A DNA stretch of 32,536 nt from positions 1-32,536 of the forward strand of contig JAJXZW010000018.1 in assembly GCA_021779855.1 (NCBI GenBank), written 5' to 3'. Of the stretch, positions 5,989 through 13,819 are shown piece by piece; position 1 is the first letter of the stretch; each line of letters starts with the position of its first letter. The notes under the pieces are model-generated. The model saw only the letters and a program-made list of their open reading frames with translations, did no database searches and was not told where the DNA came from. The position numbers and the translations under genes are program-made. Source of the stretch: Actinomycetes bacterium (GTDB taxonomy: Bacteria > Actinomycetota > Acidimicrobiia > Acidimicrobiales > RAAP-2).

Positions 5989-6923
5989 TGGACGAGGCCT
6001 CGCTGGCCGGCCCGCGCGAACGGGCCCTGGCCGAGGCACCCGTGCGGGTCGTGAGCGCCCGGATCGGTCTCGGCCGTCGCCTGGCGGGCCTGTGGTCGCG
6101 CCGCGAGCTGCTGTGGGGGCTGGTCTTCTCCGACATCCGGATCAAGTACAAGAACTCGGCTCTGGGCATCTTCTGGTCGATGCTGTCCCCGGCGTTCACC
6201 CTCGCCGTGTACTACATGGTCTTCTCGCTGTTCTTGAAGAACGGTATCCCCAACTTCGTCGTGTACCTCTTCGCCGGGCTCGTCGTGTGGAACATGTTCC
6301 TCACCGCGGTGAGCACCGCGACCGCGGTCATCGTGGACCGGGCCGCGCTCGTGAAGAAGGTCTCGTTCCCGCGCGAGATCCTGGCGCTGTCGAACGTGGG
6401 CGCCGCGATCGTCTACTTCGTCGTCCAGCTCGTGGTGCTCGTGGTGTTCCTGCTGGTCCTGCGCCACGCGCCGGCCTGGGGCTTCCTCTGGCTGCTGCCC
6501 GTCTCGTTCCTGGCCCTGGCCGCCTTCTCGGCGGCGCTCTCGATCGTGATGTCGGCGGTGAACGTCTACTTCCGGGACATGAAGCACCTCATCGAGGTGG
6601 TCCTCCAGCTGTGGTTCTGGCTGACCCCGGTGGTCTACTCCTACGAGAACTCGATCGCGCCCCACCTGGCTGCCCACGGCCTCACGGTCCTCTACTTCTT
6701 GAACCCGGTGACCCTCGTCGTGGTGACCTTCCAGCGGGTCTTCTACGTCACGCCGGTCGTCCACTCGACGGTGACCGGCCAGGTCCTCAGCATCCTGCCC
6801 ACGTGGTCCTTCGACCGGTTCCTCCTGCTCAACCTGGCCCTCCTCGCAATCTCGCTCGCGGCCTTCGTGGTGGCCGAAGTCGTCTTCGGACGGCTCGAGG
6901 GAAACTTCGAGTCGGAGCTCTAG
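5988..6923 (+). CDS. ABC-2 polysaccharide/teichoic-acid export permease (Wzm/TagG-like)
   Basis: A 311-aa membrane protein with a cytoplasmic amphipathic N-terminus and about six hydrophobic helices. It has the family pattern W-S-x-x-D-I-R-I-K-Y-K-N-S-A-L-G-I-F-W-S-M-L-S-P near residues 45-65 and V-N-V-Y-F-R-D-M-K-H later, both typical of O-antigen/teichoic acid exporters. It starts GTG 5988 overlapping the clpP stop by one base, and its stop overlaps the ATPase start in the same way. No glycosyltransferases are nearby, so the exported glycan is unknown. Confidence 0.92.
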   Translation: MDEASLAGPRERALAEAPVRVVSARIGLGRRLAGLWSRRELLWGLVFSDIRIKYKNSALGIFWSMLSPAFTLAVYYMVFSLFLKNGIPNFVVYLFAGLVVWNMFLTAVSTATAVIVDRAALVKKVSFPREILALSNVGAAIVYFVVQLVVLVVFLLVLRHAPAWGFLWLLPVSFLALAAFSAALSIVMSAVNVYFRDMKHLIEVVLQLWFWLTPVVYSYENSIAPHLAAHGLTVLYFLNPVTLVVVTFQRVFYVTPVVHSTVTGQVLSILPTWSFDRFLLLNLALLAISLAAFVVAEVVFGRLEGNFESEL

Positions 6924-8074
6924 TGACGACGGTCATCGAGGTCCGCGGGGTCTCCAAGCAGTTCAAGATCCACCACGAGCGCCACCAGTCGCTCAAGGAG
7001 CGGGTGCTGCACCCGCGCGCGGGTTCGACGGAGCTGTTCAACGCCCTGCGTGACGTCTCTTTCGACGTGGGCGCTGGCGAGACGGTGGGGATCGTCGGGC
7101 ACAACGGGTCCGGAAAGTCGACGCTGCTCAAGTGCATCTGCGGCGTGCTGAAGCCGTCGGCCGGCCAGATCCGCCTGCGCGGTTCGCTGGCCGCGCTCTT
7201 GGAGCTCGGGGCCGGCTTCCAGCCCGAGCTCTCCGGTCGCGACAACGTCTACCTCTACGGCGCGATGCTGGGGCTGTCACGGCGCACCGTGGACGCCGTC
7301 TTCGACGAGATCGTCGAGTTCAGCGAGATCGCGCCGTTCATCGACACCCAGGTGAAGTTCTACTCGAGCGGGATGTACGTCCGGCTGGCCTTCGCCGTGG
7401 CGGTCAACGTCGACCCCGACATCCTCGTCGTCGACGAGGTCCTCGCCGTGGGTGACGAGCGGTTCCAGGCCAAGTGCGTGGACCGGATCCAGCGCTTCCA
7501 GCGCGAGGGCCGGACGATCCTGCTCGTCACCCACAACGCCGACCAGGTCCGCGCACTGTGCGACCGGGCGATCGTCCTCGACGGGGGGGACCTGGTGGCC
7601 GACGGCCCGACCAACGAGTCGCTGCGCGTGTTCCGCGAACGGCTCCTCGACGAGGCGGCCGAGCACGACCCCGAGAGGCTCCTCGGGACGATCCAGATCG
7701 AGTCGGTCACCACGCCCTCGGGTTCGTTCGAGGTGCGCAACGGCGCCGGGATCCACCTCGACGTCATGGTCACCTCCCAGGCCGCCTTCAGCGGCAACTT
7801 CGTCGTGGAGGTCTTCACGCGGGCCGGTCTGCTCGTGAGCCGTAGCGACGCCCAGGGCGCGCCGATCAACCTCGCGCCCGGGACGAACCGGGTGGCCGTC
7901 GACCTGCCGGCCCTGCCCCTGCTCGACGGGGTGTACGACGTGAACCTCGGGGTCGTCGACGCCCTCGGCCACACCGTCGTGGCCTGGCGAGAGGGGGCGG
8001 CCTCGCTCCAGGTGATCTACGACGGACGCGAGGGCGGCATCGTCGCCCTCGGGGCCGCCGTCACCCAGCTCTAG
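6923..8074 (+). CDS. ABC polysaccharide export ATPase (Wzt/TagH-like) with C-terminal domain
   Basis: A 383-aa ATPase pairing with the upstream permease. Walker A is G-H-N-G-S-G-K-S-T (59-67), the signature is the degenerate Y-S-S-G-M-Y-V-R-L found in this subfamily, and Walker B is I-L-V-V-D-E-V-L-A-V-G-D. After residue about 245 a beta-rich domain follows (G-S-F-E-V-R-N-G-A-G-x-x-L-D-V, ending V-I-Y-D-G-R-E-G-G). This resembles the Wzt carbohydrate-binding domain that recognises the finished chain end, so export may be coupled to a capped glycan. Start GTG overlaps the permease stop. Its TAG stop shares CTAG with the converging HAD gene. Confidence 0.92.
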   Translation: MTTVIEVRGVSKQFKIHHERHQSLKERVLHPRAGSTELFNALRDVSFDVGAGETVGIVGHNGSGKSTLLKCICGVLKPSAGQIRLRGSLAALLELGAGFQPELSGRDNVYLYGAMLGLSRRTVDAVFDEIVEFSEIAPFIDTQVKFYSSGMYVRLAFAVAVNVDPDILVVDEVLAVGDERFQAKCVDRIQRFQREGRTILLVTHNADQVRALCDRAIVLDGGDLVADGPTNESLRVFRERLLDEAAEHDPERLLGTIQIESVTTPSGSFEVRNGAGIHLDVMVTSQAAFSGNFVVEVFTRAGLLVSRSDAQGAPINLAPGTNRVAVDLPALPLLDGVYDVNLGVVDALGHTVVAWREGAASLQVIYDGREGGIVALGAAVTQL

Positions 8075-8733
8075 GCCCCGGGCGGGCGCGGGTAGCGTCG
8101 GAGCCGCCCGAGGCGCCCGAGGCGACCCACGTTGAAGGGGTAGTCGGCCCGCTCGAGCATCCGGCGGTCCCCCCGGGAGTTCCCGTAGGCGTAGAGGACG
8201 GGGTCGCGGCCGCGCGCGGCCAGCCACCCCTCTAAGCGCCGCGCCTTCTCGTCGCCCCGACAGTTGCGCCCCTCGTAGCGGCCGGTCAGCCGTCCGGTCG
8301 AGTCGACGGCGAGACGGGTCCCAATCGCCCCGGCGGCCCCGAGGTGCTGGGCGACGACGGTGACGTAGAGCTCCGGGGAGGCCGAGACGATGACGGTGGG
8401 GTGGCCCTGGCGCTGGTGCCAGCGCAGGCGCGCCACCACCTCGGGCCGGGCGTGGCGCTCCAGGTGCTCGAGGATGAAGTCCCGCGACACCGCGGCGACC
8501 ACCTCGGCGTCACGGCCCTCGAGCAGCCGGGCGAACAGCCGCTCCTTGGACCGGTCGGCCACCGGGCCCGAGCGCAGCGCCCCCAGGGCGAGGGGCACGG
8601 CCAGCTCGGCCGCGGCCCGGTAGGCGGGGGCGGTCCCCGCGACCCGGCGCAGCCATCGGAAGACGCTGCCGCCGTCGGTGAGGGTCCCGTCGAGGTCGAA
8701 GGCGGCGACGACCTCGCGCGCGGGCTCTGGCAC
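8071..8733 (-). CDS. HAD-superfamily phosphatase (subclass IB, SerB-like)
   Basis: A 220-aa HAD hydrolase. Motif I is A-F-D-L-D-G-T-L-T-D (nucleophile D13, acid/base D15), motif II is V-I-V-S-A-S (about residue 115), and motif III with Y-G-N-S-R-G-D-R-R-M-L binds Mg. A helical cap between motifs I and II and the S-x-E-L-Y-V pattern place it in the IB group with SerB and lysophosphatidic-acid phosphatases; the substrate is unknown. The C-terminus carries a short L-G-R repeat. GTG 8733 puts motif I close to the N-terminus, as normal. It converges on wzt with the stops interlocked and diverges from the peroxiredoxin gene. Confidence 0.88.
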   Translation of the reverse strand: MPEPAREVVAAFDLDGTLTDGGSVFRWLRRVAGTAPAYRAAAELAVPLALGALRSGPVADRSKERLFARLLEGRDAEVVAAVSRDFILEHLERHARPEVVARLRWHQRQGHPTVIVSASPELYVTVVAQHLGAAGAIGTRLAVDSTGRLTGRYEGRNCRGDEKARRLEGWLAARGRDPVLYAYGNSRGDRRMLERADYPFNVGRLGRLGRLRRYPRPPGA

Positions 8734-8771
8734 CCGACCAGTCTCACACCCGCGGCCCCGAGGTAATCCCC

Positions 8772-8789
8772 ATAATTCCGGTAGATTAT
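8772..8789. promoter_or_regulatory. AT-rich inverted repeat upstream of the peroxiredoxin gene
   Basis: ATAAT, eight bases, ATTAT forms an inverted repeat inside a conspicuous AT-rich island in an otherwise very GC-rich window. Its right edge touches the proposed -35 TTGTGA (8789-8794). The position fits a repressor or redox-sensor operator. It is not a convincing match to a PerR, FurA or OxyR consensus. Confidence 0.35.
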
Positions 8790-8818
8790 TGTGAGAATTG
8801 CGGGCCGGCCGCTAAGGT
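8789..8818 (+). promoter_or_regulatory. Candidate promoter of the peroxiredoxin gene
   Basis: TTGTGA (8789-8794), an 18-base spacer and TAAGGT (8813-8818). The start would lie about 40 bases before ATG 8863, giving a leader with GGGAGAAGGAG as ribosome site. This is one of few genes here with a clear leader. Confidence 0.5.
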
Positions 8819-8862
8819 GTCGCGGTGCCACCGACCGGCGGCGCACGGGAGAAGGAGCAGAC

Positions 8863-9498
8863 ATGGCGATCCGACTGGGCGACGAGGCACCGAACTTCAC
8901 GGCGGACACGACCGAGGGCCCGATTGACTTCCACCAGTGGCTGGGCGACAGCTGGGGGATCCTCTTCTCCCACCCGGCCGACTTCACGCCCGTGTGCACG
9001 ACCGAGCTGGGCGGGTTCGCCAAGCGCAAGGCCGAGTTCGACCAGCGCAACACCAAGCTCATCGCGGTGTCGGTCGACTCGGTGGAGTCGCACGACCGCT
9101 GGAGGGGCGACATCGCCGACGTGTCCGGGAGCGCCCTCAACTTCCCGATCATCGGTGACGAGAGCCGCACCGTGGCCGGCCTCTACGACATGATCCACCC
9201 GAACGCCTCGGACACGACGACGGTGCGCAGCGTCTTCATCATCGGGCCCGACAAGAAGGTGAAGCTCACCCTGACCTACCCAGCGTCGACCGGGCGCAAC
9301 GTCGACGAGATCCTGCGCGTGCTCGACTCCCTGCAGCTCTCGGCGGCCTTCCCGGTGGCCACGCCGCTCGACTGGCGCCCCGGCGAGGACGTGATCGTCG
9401 GCGCGAAGTTGACCGACGCCGAGGCGACCGAGAAGTTCCCCAAGGGCTTCCGGACCGTGAAGCCCTACCTGCGCTACACCCCCCCGCCCAACCAGTAG
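8863..9498 (+). CDS. 1-Cys peroxiredoxin (Prx6 family)
   Basis: Reduces hydrogen peroxide and organic peroxides. The 211-aa protein has P-A-D-F-T-P-V-C-T-T-E-L with peroxidatic Cys45, and no other cysteine anywhere, so it is truly 1-Cys and needs an outside thiol to be reduced. The long Prx6-type C-terminal half is present (residues about 140-211, ending with R-T-V-K-P-Y-L-R-Y). ATG 8863 is chosen over the upstream in-frame GTG because of the GAGAAGGAG ribosome site and the family N-terminus (L-G-D-E-A-P-N-F). It is monocistronic. Confidence 0.95.
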   Translation: MAIRLGDEAPNFTADTTEGPIDFHQWLGDSWGILFSHPADFTPVCTTELGGFAKRKAEFDQRNTKLIAVSVDSVESHDRWRGDIADVSGSALNFPIIGDESRTVAGLYDMIHPNASDTTTVRSVFIIGPDKKVKLTLTYPASTGRNVDEILRVLDSLQLSAAFPVATPLDWRPGEDVIVGAKLTDAEATEKFPKGFRTVKPYLRYTPPPNQ

Positions 9499-9517
9499 GG
9501 CGTCGCGCCGCTGCCGC

Positions 9518-11272
9518 CTAGGCGGGCTGGGGGTGGGCGAGCCACTCGCGCAGCTCGCGCTTGAGCACCTTGCCCTGGGGGTTGCGCGGCAGGGCGGTCG
9601 AGCGCACCACGATGCGTGAGGGGACCTCGAAGTGGGCGAGGCGTGCCGACGCGTGACGAGTGAGCTCCTCGGCGCTCACCGCGCGGCCCGGGCGCGCCAC
9701 CACCACCGCGACGACCTCCTCGCCCAGCGTCGGGTGGGGGAGACCCACCACGGCGCAGTCGGCGACCGCGGGGTGCTCGTAAAGGGCGGCCTCGACGATC
9801 ACCGAGTAGACGTTCTCGCCGCCGCGGATGATCATGTCCTTCGCGCGGTCAACGATGTAGACGTAGCCCTCCTCATCGATCCGCGCGACGTCGCCGGTGT
9901 GCAGCCACCCACGGGTGAAGGACGCCGCGGTGGCCTCGGGCTTGTTCCAGTAGCCGCTCACCACGCTCGGGCCCTTGATCCAGAGCTCGCCCACGACGTC
10001 GGGACCCTGGGGGCGGCCGGGGTCGGGCTCGGCACCCGCGAAGCCCTCGGGCACCACGGCGACCTCGCAGACCGGCACGATCGGGCCGCAGCTGTCGGGC
10101 TTGGCGACGTAGTCGGGACCGAGGTTGAAGCAGACCCCGGCCGAGGTCTCGGTGAGCCCGTACCCGTTGCCGGGCTGGCCGGCGGGGAAGGCCTCGCGGA
10201 TCCGGCGCACGAGGTCGGGCGGGGCCGGGGCGCCGCCGTAGGAGACGCTCGCGACGCTCGAGGTGTCGAACTGGTCGAAGTCGGGGTGGTCGATGATCTG
10301 CATGGCGATGGTCGGCACCCCGCCGAAGGACGTGATCCGCTCGGACTCGATGAGCTTCAGCGCCCGTCGGGCGTCGAAGTGGTGCATCATCACGAGCTTC
10401 GAGCCGGTCAGCAGGCTCGACATCATCGTCACCAAGCACCCGGTCGCGTGGAACAGGGGCACGTTGAGCAGGTTCGCGCTCGTGTAGGGGGAGGGCGTCG
10501 GCGGCGTGGGCGTGCGGGCCGCGACGACCTGGGCCCGGAAGAAGAGGTTCATGAGGTTGGTGGCGGCGTTGCGGTGGGTCCCGAGCGCTCCCCTGGGCCG
10601 ACCGGTCGTGCCGGAGGTGTAGAACATCGTCACGGGGTCGTCGGGCTCGAAGTCGATCGAGGGCGGGATGGCGTCGGGCGCGACCGGGCCGAGGAAGTCG
10701 CGATAGTCGCGCACGGCCACCGCACCGGTCAGCTCGCCCAGGCGGGCGGCGCGACCCGGCTCCTCGCTCACCACGACGACGGTCGCGAGCGAGGAGCCGT
10801 GGCCGAGGTGGGGGCGGAGGCGCTCGAGGCGCTCCTCGTCGACGACCGCCAGGCGGGCCCCCGAGTCCTCCAGGCCGTAGAGGAGCTCGTCACCGGTCCA
10901 CCAGGCGTTGAGCGGCACCGCCACCGCCCCGGCGGCGACGATCCCCCAGAACGCGACGACCCACTCGGGGAGGTTGCGCGCCGCGATGACCACGCGGTCC
11001 CCGGGGGTGACCTCGCCGTCGACGAGGCGGTGGGCGAAGGTGGCAGCGGCTCGGTAGTGCTGGTCGAAGGTGAGCCGGTGGTCCTCGTAGACCAGGAAGT
11101 CGCGCTCCGCGTGGGCGAGCGACGCGTCGAGGATCCGCCGCAGGTCGTGCGGGGCGTTCTTCCAGGTCCGCATCGCGACCCCGTCGACAACGGCCGGCTC
11201 CATCTCGAAGGGCTGGCCCGGTGCGGTGAGCCGGGCCGTGACCTCGGCGGCGGAGGGGACCTCGTCGCTCAC
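9518..11272 (-). CDS. AMP-forming acyl-CoA synthetase / fatty-acid-CoA ligase
   Basis: A 584-aa member of the ANL adenylating family: carboxylate + ATP + CoA gives acyl-CoA. The P-loop is F-Y-T-S-G-T-T-G-R-P-R-G (about residue 205); N-G-Y-G-L-T-E-T-S lies in the middle; Y-I-V-D-R-A-K-D-M-I-I-R-G-G-E-N-V-Y is the hinge; the C-terminal catalytic lysine is in P-R-N-P-Q-G-K-V-L-K. The W-N-K-P-E-A-T segment is typical of FadD-like enzymes. It starts with GTG overlapping the orn stop by four bases (GTGA). The open frame that continues upstream is a shadow of orn. Chain-length preference cannot be read from the sequence. Confidence 0.92.
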   Translation of the reverse strand: MSDEVPSAAEVTARLTAPGQPFEMEPAVVDGVAMRTWKNAPHDLRRILDASLAHAERDFLVYEDHRLTFDQHYRAAATFAHRLVDGEVTPGDRVVIAARNLPEWVVAFWGIVAAGAVAVPLNAWWTGDELLYGLEDSGARLAVVDEERLERLRPHLGHGSSLATVVVVSEEPGRAARLGELTGAVAVRDYRDFLGPVAPDAIPPSIDFEPDDPVTMFYTSGTTGRPRGALGTHRNAATNLMNLFFRAQVVAARTPTPPTPSPYTSANLLNVPLFHATGCLVTMMSSLLTGSKLVMMHHFDARRALKLIESERITSFGGVPTIAMQIIDHPDFDQFDTSSVASVSYGGAPAPPDLVRRIREAFPAGQPGNGYGLTETSAGVCFNLGPDYVAKPDSCGPIVPVCEVAVVPEGFAGAEPDPGRPQGPDVVGELWIKGPSVVSGYWNKPEATAASFTRGWLHTGDVARIDEEGYVYIVDRAKDMIIRGGENVYSVIVEAALYEHPAVADCAVVGLPHPTLGEEVVAVVVARPGRAVSAEELTRHASARLAHFEVPSRIVVRSTALPRNPQGKVLKRELREWLAHPQPA

Positions 11273-11820
11273 GAGGCGTCGGGCGGTGCCAGCTGGAACA
11301 GGACGTCTCGGTAGTGGGCCAGCTCGCGCACGGACTCGCGGACGTCGTCCAGCGCGCGGTGCGTCGTCTCCTTCTCCCCGAGGCTCGCGAGGACCTCGGG
11401 GCGCCACCGCTTGGCGAGCTCCTTGATGGTCGAGACGTCGACGTTGCGGTAGTGGAAGTAGTTCTCGAGGGTCGGCATGTACTCCTGGAGGAAGCGACGG
11501 TCTGTCCCGATCGAGTTCCCGCACAGCGGCACGGCGCCGGCGGTGGGGACGTGCGCCTTGATGAACTCCAGGGTGCGCCGCTCGGCCTCGGCCACGTCGA
11601 CTCTCGACTCGGCGATGGCCGCGAGCAGCCCGGAGCGCTCGTGCATCTCTCGGACCACCGGGGGCATCGCGGCGAGCTGCTCGGGCGTGGCGTGGATCAC
11701 GAGGTCCGGCCCCTCGGCGACGACGGTGAGGTAGTCGTCGGTGACCAGGGTGGCGATCTCGACGATGGCGTGGCGCTCGGGCTCGAGGCCGGTCATCTCG
11801 AGGTCCATCCACACGAGCAC
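11269..11820 (-). CDS. orn: Oligoribonuclease
   Basis: Degrades 2-5-mer RNA, including pGpG from c-di-GMP turnover. The 183-aa DEDD(h) exonuclease has W-M-D-L-E-M-T-G-L (D6, E8), C-G-N-S-I-G-T-D-R-R-F-L and H-R-A-L-D-D-V (general base His plus Asp). GTG 11820 is preferred because TAGTGT stands seven bases before it and the catalytic D6-x-E8 is then near the N-terminus, as in other Orn proteins. It diverges from dut and is followed without a gap by the acyl-CoA synthetase gene. Confidence 0.95.
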   Translation of the reverse strand: MLVWMDLEMTGLEPERHAIVEIATLVTDDYLTVVAEGPDLVIHATPEQLAAMPPVVREMHERSGLLAAIAESRVDVAEAERRTLEFIKAHVPTAGAVPLCGNSIGTDRRFLQEYMPTLENYFHYRNVDVSTIKELAKRWRPEVLASLGEKETTHRALDDVRESVRELAHYRDVLFQLAPPDAS

Positions 11821-11827
11821 GAGTGCG

Positions 11828-11833
11828 ACACTA
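11828..11833 (-). promoter_or_regulatory. Leaderless -10 box of orn (TAGTGT)
   Basis: TAGTGT on the minus strand, seven bases before GTG 11820. It lies back-to-back with the dut box; the two start codons are only 48 bases apart. Confidence 0.6.
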
Positions 11834-11856
11834 CCGAAACGGCGCGGGCGGATGGG

Positions 11857-11862
11857 TAGTCT
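11857..11862 (+). promoter_or_regulatory. Leaderless -10 box of dut (TAGTCT)
   Basis: TAGTCT followed by CCGGGG and GTG 11869, with exact six-base spacing. Confidence 0.6.
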
Positions 11863-11868
11863 CCGGGG

Positions 11869-12303
11869 GTGGAGATACCCGTGCGCGTCCTGCGCCCCGA
11901 CGCGGTGGTGCCTCGGGTCGCCCACCCCGGCGACGCGGGGGCCGACCTCGTGGCCGTGGAGGGGCGGCGCCTGGCGCGGGGGGGCGGGCGCGCCCTGGTG
12001 CCCACGGGCATCGCCCTGGCGATCCCCGAGGGGTACGGGGGACTGGTCCTGCCCCGCAGCGGGCTCGCCGCGCGCCACGGGGTGACCTGCGCCAACGCCC
12101 CCGGGCTGATCGACGCCGGCTACCGGGGCGAGATCCAGGTCGCGCTCGTCAACCTCGACCCCGAGCAGGACTACGAGGTCCACGCGGGGGACCGTGTCGC
12201 CCAACTGGTGGTGGTGGCCTGCACGGCGCTCGATCTCGTGGCCTGCGACGAGCTGCCCGTCTCGACGCGTGGTGTCGGGGGCTTCGGCAGCACGGGGCGC
12301 TAG
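11869..12303 (+). CDS. dut: Deoxyuridine 5'-triphosphate nucleotidohydrolase
   Basis: Converts dUTP to dUMP, keeping uracil out of DNA. The 144-aa trimeric type has all five motifs: H-P-G-D-A-G-A-D-L (1), L-P-R-S-G-L-A-A-R-H-G (2), N-A-P-G-L-I-D-A-G-Y-R-G-E-I (3, with the catalytic Asp), G-D-R-V-A-Q-L-V (4) and the glycine-rich lid R-G-V-G-G-F-G-S-T-G (5). GTG 11869 is set by the leaderless box. Confidence 0.95.
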   Translation: MEIPVRVLRPDAVVPRVAHPGDAGADLVAVEGRRLARGGGRALVPTGIALAIPEGYGGLVLPRSGLAARHGVTCANAPGLIDAGYRGEIQVALVNLDPEQDYEVHAGDRVAQLVVVACTALDLVACDELPVSTRGVGGFGSTGR

Positions 12304-12330
12304 CGGGCTGGGAGGCCCGGAGCGGTCGGC

Positions 12331-12336
12331 TACACT
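12331..12336 (+). promoter_or_regulatory. Candidate -10 box of tRNA-Gly (TACACT)
   Basis: TACACT lies 11 bases before the mature tRNA-Gly 5' end and 27 bases after the dut stop. Confidence 0.5.
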
Positions 12337-12347
12337 GGGGTCACCTC

Positions 12348-12423
12348 GCGGACGTAGCTCAGTTGGTAGAGCGCGACCTTGCCAAGGTCGAGGTCGCCGG
12401 TTCGAGCCCGGTCGTCCGCTCCA
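12348..12423 (+). tRNA. tRNA-Gly (GCC anticodon), CCA encoded
   Basis: A 76-nt cloverleaf. Acceptor GCGGACG/CGTCCGC; D-arm GCTC-AGTTGGTA-GAGC; anticodon arm CGACC-TTGCCAA-GGTCG with anticodon GCC; T-arm GCCGG-TTCGAGC-CCGGT; discriminator T and an encoded CCA. The two tRNAs in the window differ in CCA encoding. Confidence 0.96.
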
Positions 12424-12905
12424 GATGCCCCGCCGCCGCTCGCGGCGGCCGTGACCGTCGTCGCCCGGGTCTCGGCCGTCCGGACGAGGGCTGCCGTCCC
12501 CCGCCTCGTGGGCCCGGAGCGTCCCGACGAGCCCGCTGTGCCGTGACGCGGCGTCCCCGGCCCGAGACCCTGTCGGGGCAGACGACCAGGGCAGGCGGGC
12601 GCAGGGTCGCGTCGGCGGCTCGCTCGGCCCGGATCCCCTGAACCCTGGCCCGGCCCGCGGAGGTCGCCTCCGCCGCGCCCGTGGTCTCCGCCCCGGCCGG
12701 CTCTTTCACCTCGTCAACCCGTCGTCACGCCCCTCCTCGCCGGACACGGGCGACGGGTGCCCCTGGTCGGTCCGGGACGCACCGGGAGGGCGGTCACCTT
12801 CCGATGCCCGTCGGCCCTGGCAGGGACGAGGGGTCGGGGCGCACGGGCATCTGGTATCAATGAGGGCCGGGCGCCGGGGGGCGTCGCACGCTTGTGAGGA
12901 GAGTC
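12424..12905. other. 480-bp gap without a recognisable gene
   Basis: I see no convincing coding frame; the minus-strand frame here runs antisense through the tRNA. Two structures stand out: a 7-bp stem GCCGCCG-CTCG-CGGCGGC (12432-12449) just after the tRNA, which may act as a terminator although no T-tract follows, and a 9-bp inverted repeat GGGTCTCGG (12467-12475) / CCGAGACCC (12562-12570). A TATCAAT box (12855-12861) about 45 bases before the next gene could be its -10. A small RNA is possible but not shown. Confidence 0.5.
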
Positions 12906-13790
12906 ATGCAGCGAAAGTCACTATTCCGTCACGTGGCGGTGGTCGTCGGCGCCGGTGCGCTGGTGCTGTCCACCGGCGTCGTGGCGAGCGCGTCAACCTT
13001 CGGGGCGAAGTACAACGCGGCCGCCGCCAAGCTGGTCCCCGCACCCTACAAGAAGGCGGTCCTGCAGGTCGCCACGGACGCGACCTACCCGCCCGACGAG
13101 TCGATGCAGGGCACGACGATGATCGGCTTCGACGTGGACCTCATGAACGCCATCGCCACGACCCTCGGGGTCAAGGTCAAGGAGAACAACGTCACCTTCG
13201 ACAGCATCCTCGCGGGCATCAAGGGCGGGCGCTACCAGATCGGCAACTCCTCGTTCACCGACAACACCGCGCGCGAGAAGCAGGTCTACTTCGTCGACTA
13301 CTTCCAGGCCGGTGAGGGCGTCTACGCGAAGAAGGGCGAGAAGGTCAGCTTCACCGGGCTCAAGAGCTTCTGCGGCCTGAAGATCGCCGTGGAGACGGGT
13401 ACCGTCGAGCAGACCGACGCGCAGACGGCCGCGAAGTCGTGCCCCGCGTCTAAGAAGGCGGTCGTGCTCACCTTCCCGACCCAGACGGGTGCGAACCTCG
13501 CCGTCCTCTCGGGCCAGGCCAACGTCGGCTTCGCTGACAGCCAGATCGCGACCTACATCGTGGCGACGAGCAAGGGCAAGTTCGAGAACGTCGGGAGCGC
13601 CATCAACGTCGCCCCCTACGGCATCGCCTTCCCCAAGACCGCGACCGGACACCAGATGGCCCTGGCCACCCAGGCCGCGATCAAGGCCCTGATCGCCAGC
13701 GGCGTCTACCACGCGATCCTCGCGCACTGGGGCGTCACCCAGGGTGGGCTACCCGCCAGCAAGGTCGTCATAAACGGCGCGACGGGCTGA
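12906..13790 (+). CDS. Periplasmic-type solute-binding protein, family 3 (amino-acid ABC transporter)
   Basis: A 294-aa SBP_bac_3 protein that captures a polar amino acid or similar small molecule for the next two genes. Residues 1-30 are a Sec signal peptide (R-K start, hydrophobic core, V-A-S-A-S cleavage site). The core has V-A-T-D-A-T-Y-P-P near residue 52, G-F-D-V-D-L-M-N-A-I, V-E-T-G-T-V-E-Q and a late Y-G-I-A-F-P-K. ATG 12906 is chosen for GTGAGGAGAGTC upstream. No lipobox cysteine follows the signal peptide, which is unusual for a single-membrane bacterium. Two mature cysteines could form a disulfide. The ligand cannot be named. Confidence 0.92.
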   Translation: MQRKSLFRHVAVVVGAGALVLSTGVVASASTFGAKYNAAAAKLVPAPYKKAVLQVATDATYPPDESMQGTTMIGFDVDLMNAIATTLGVKVKENNVTFDSILAGIKGGRYQIGNSSFTDNTAREKQVYFVDYFQAGEGVYAKKGEKVSFTGLKSFCGLKIAVETGTVEQTDAQTAAKSCPASKKAVVLTFPTQTGANLAVLSGQANVGFADSQIATYIVATSKGKFENVGSAINVAPYGIAFPKTATGHQMALATQAAIKALIASGVYHAILAHWGVTQGGLPASKVVINGATG

Positions 13791-13819
13791 GACACTGAGC
13801 TGAACAACCCGCGACGAAC

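Noticed and set aside
8772-8800. PerR/FurA box before the peroxiredoxin
   Set aside because: Match to the 7-1-7 consensus is weak; kept only as an unnamed inverted repeat.
9632-11314. 560-codon plus-strand frame antisense to the acyl-CoA synthetase
   Set aside because: Its codon third positions mirror the real gene; the product has no recognisable domain.
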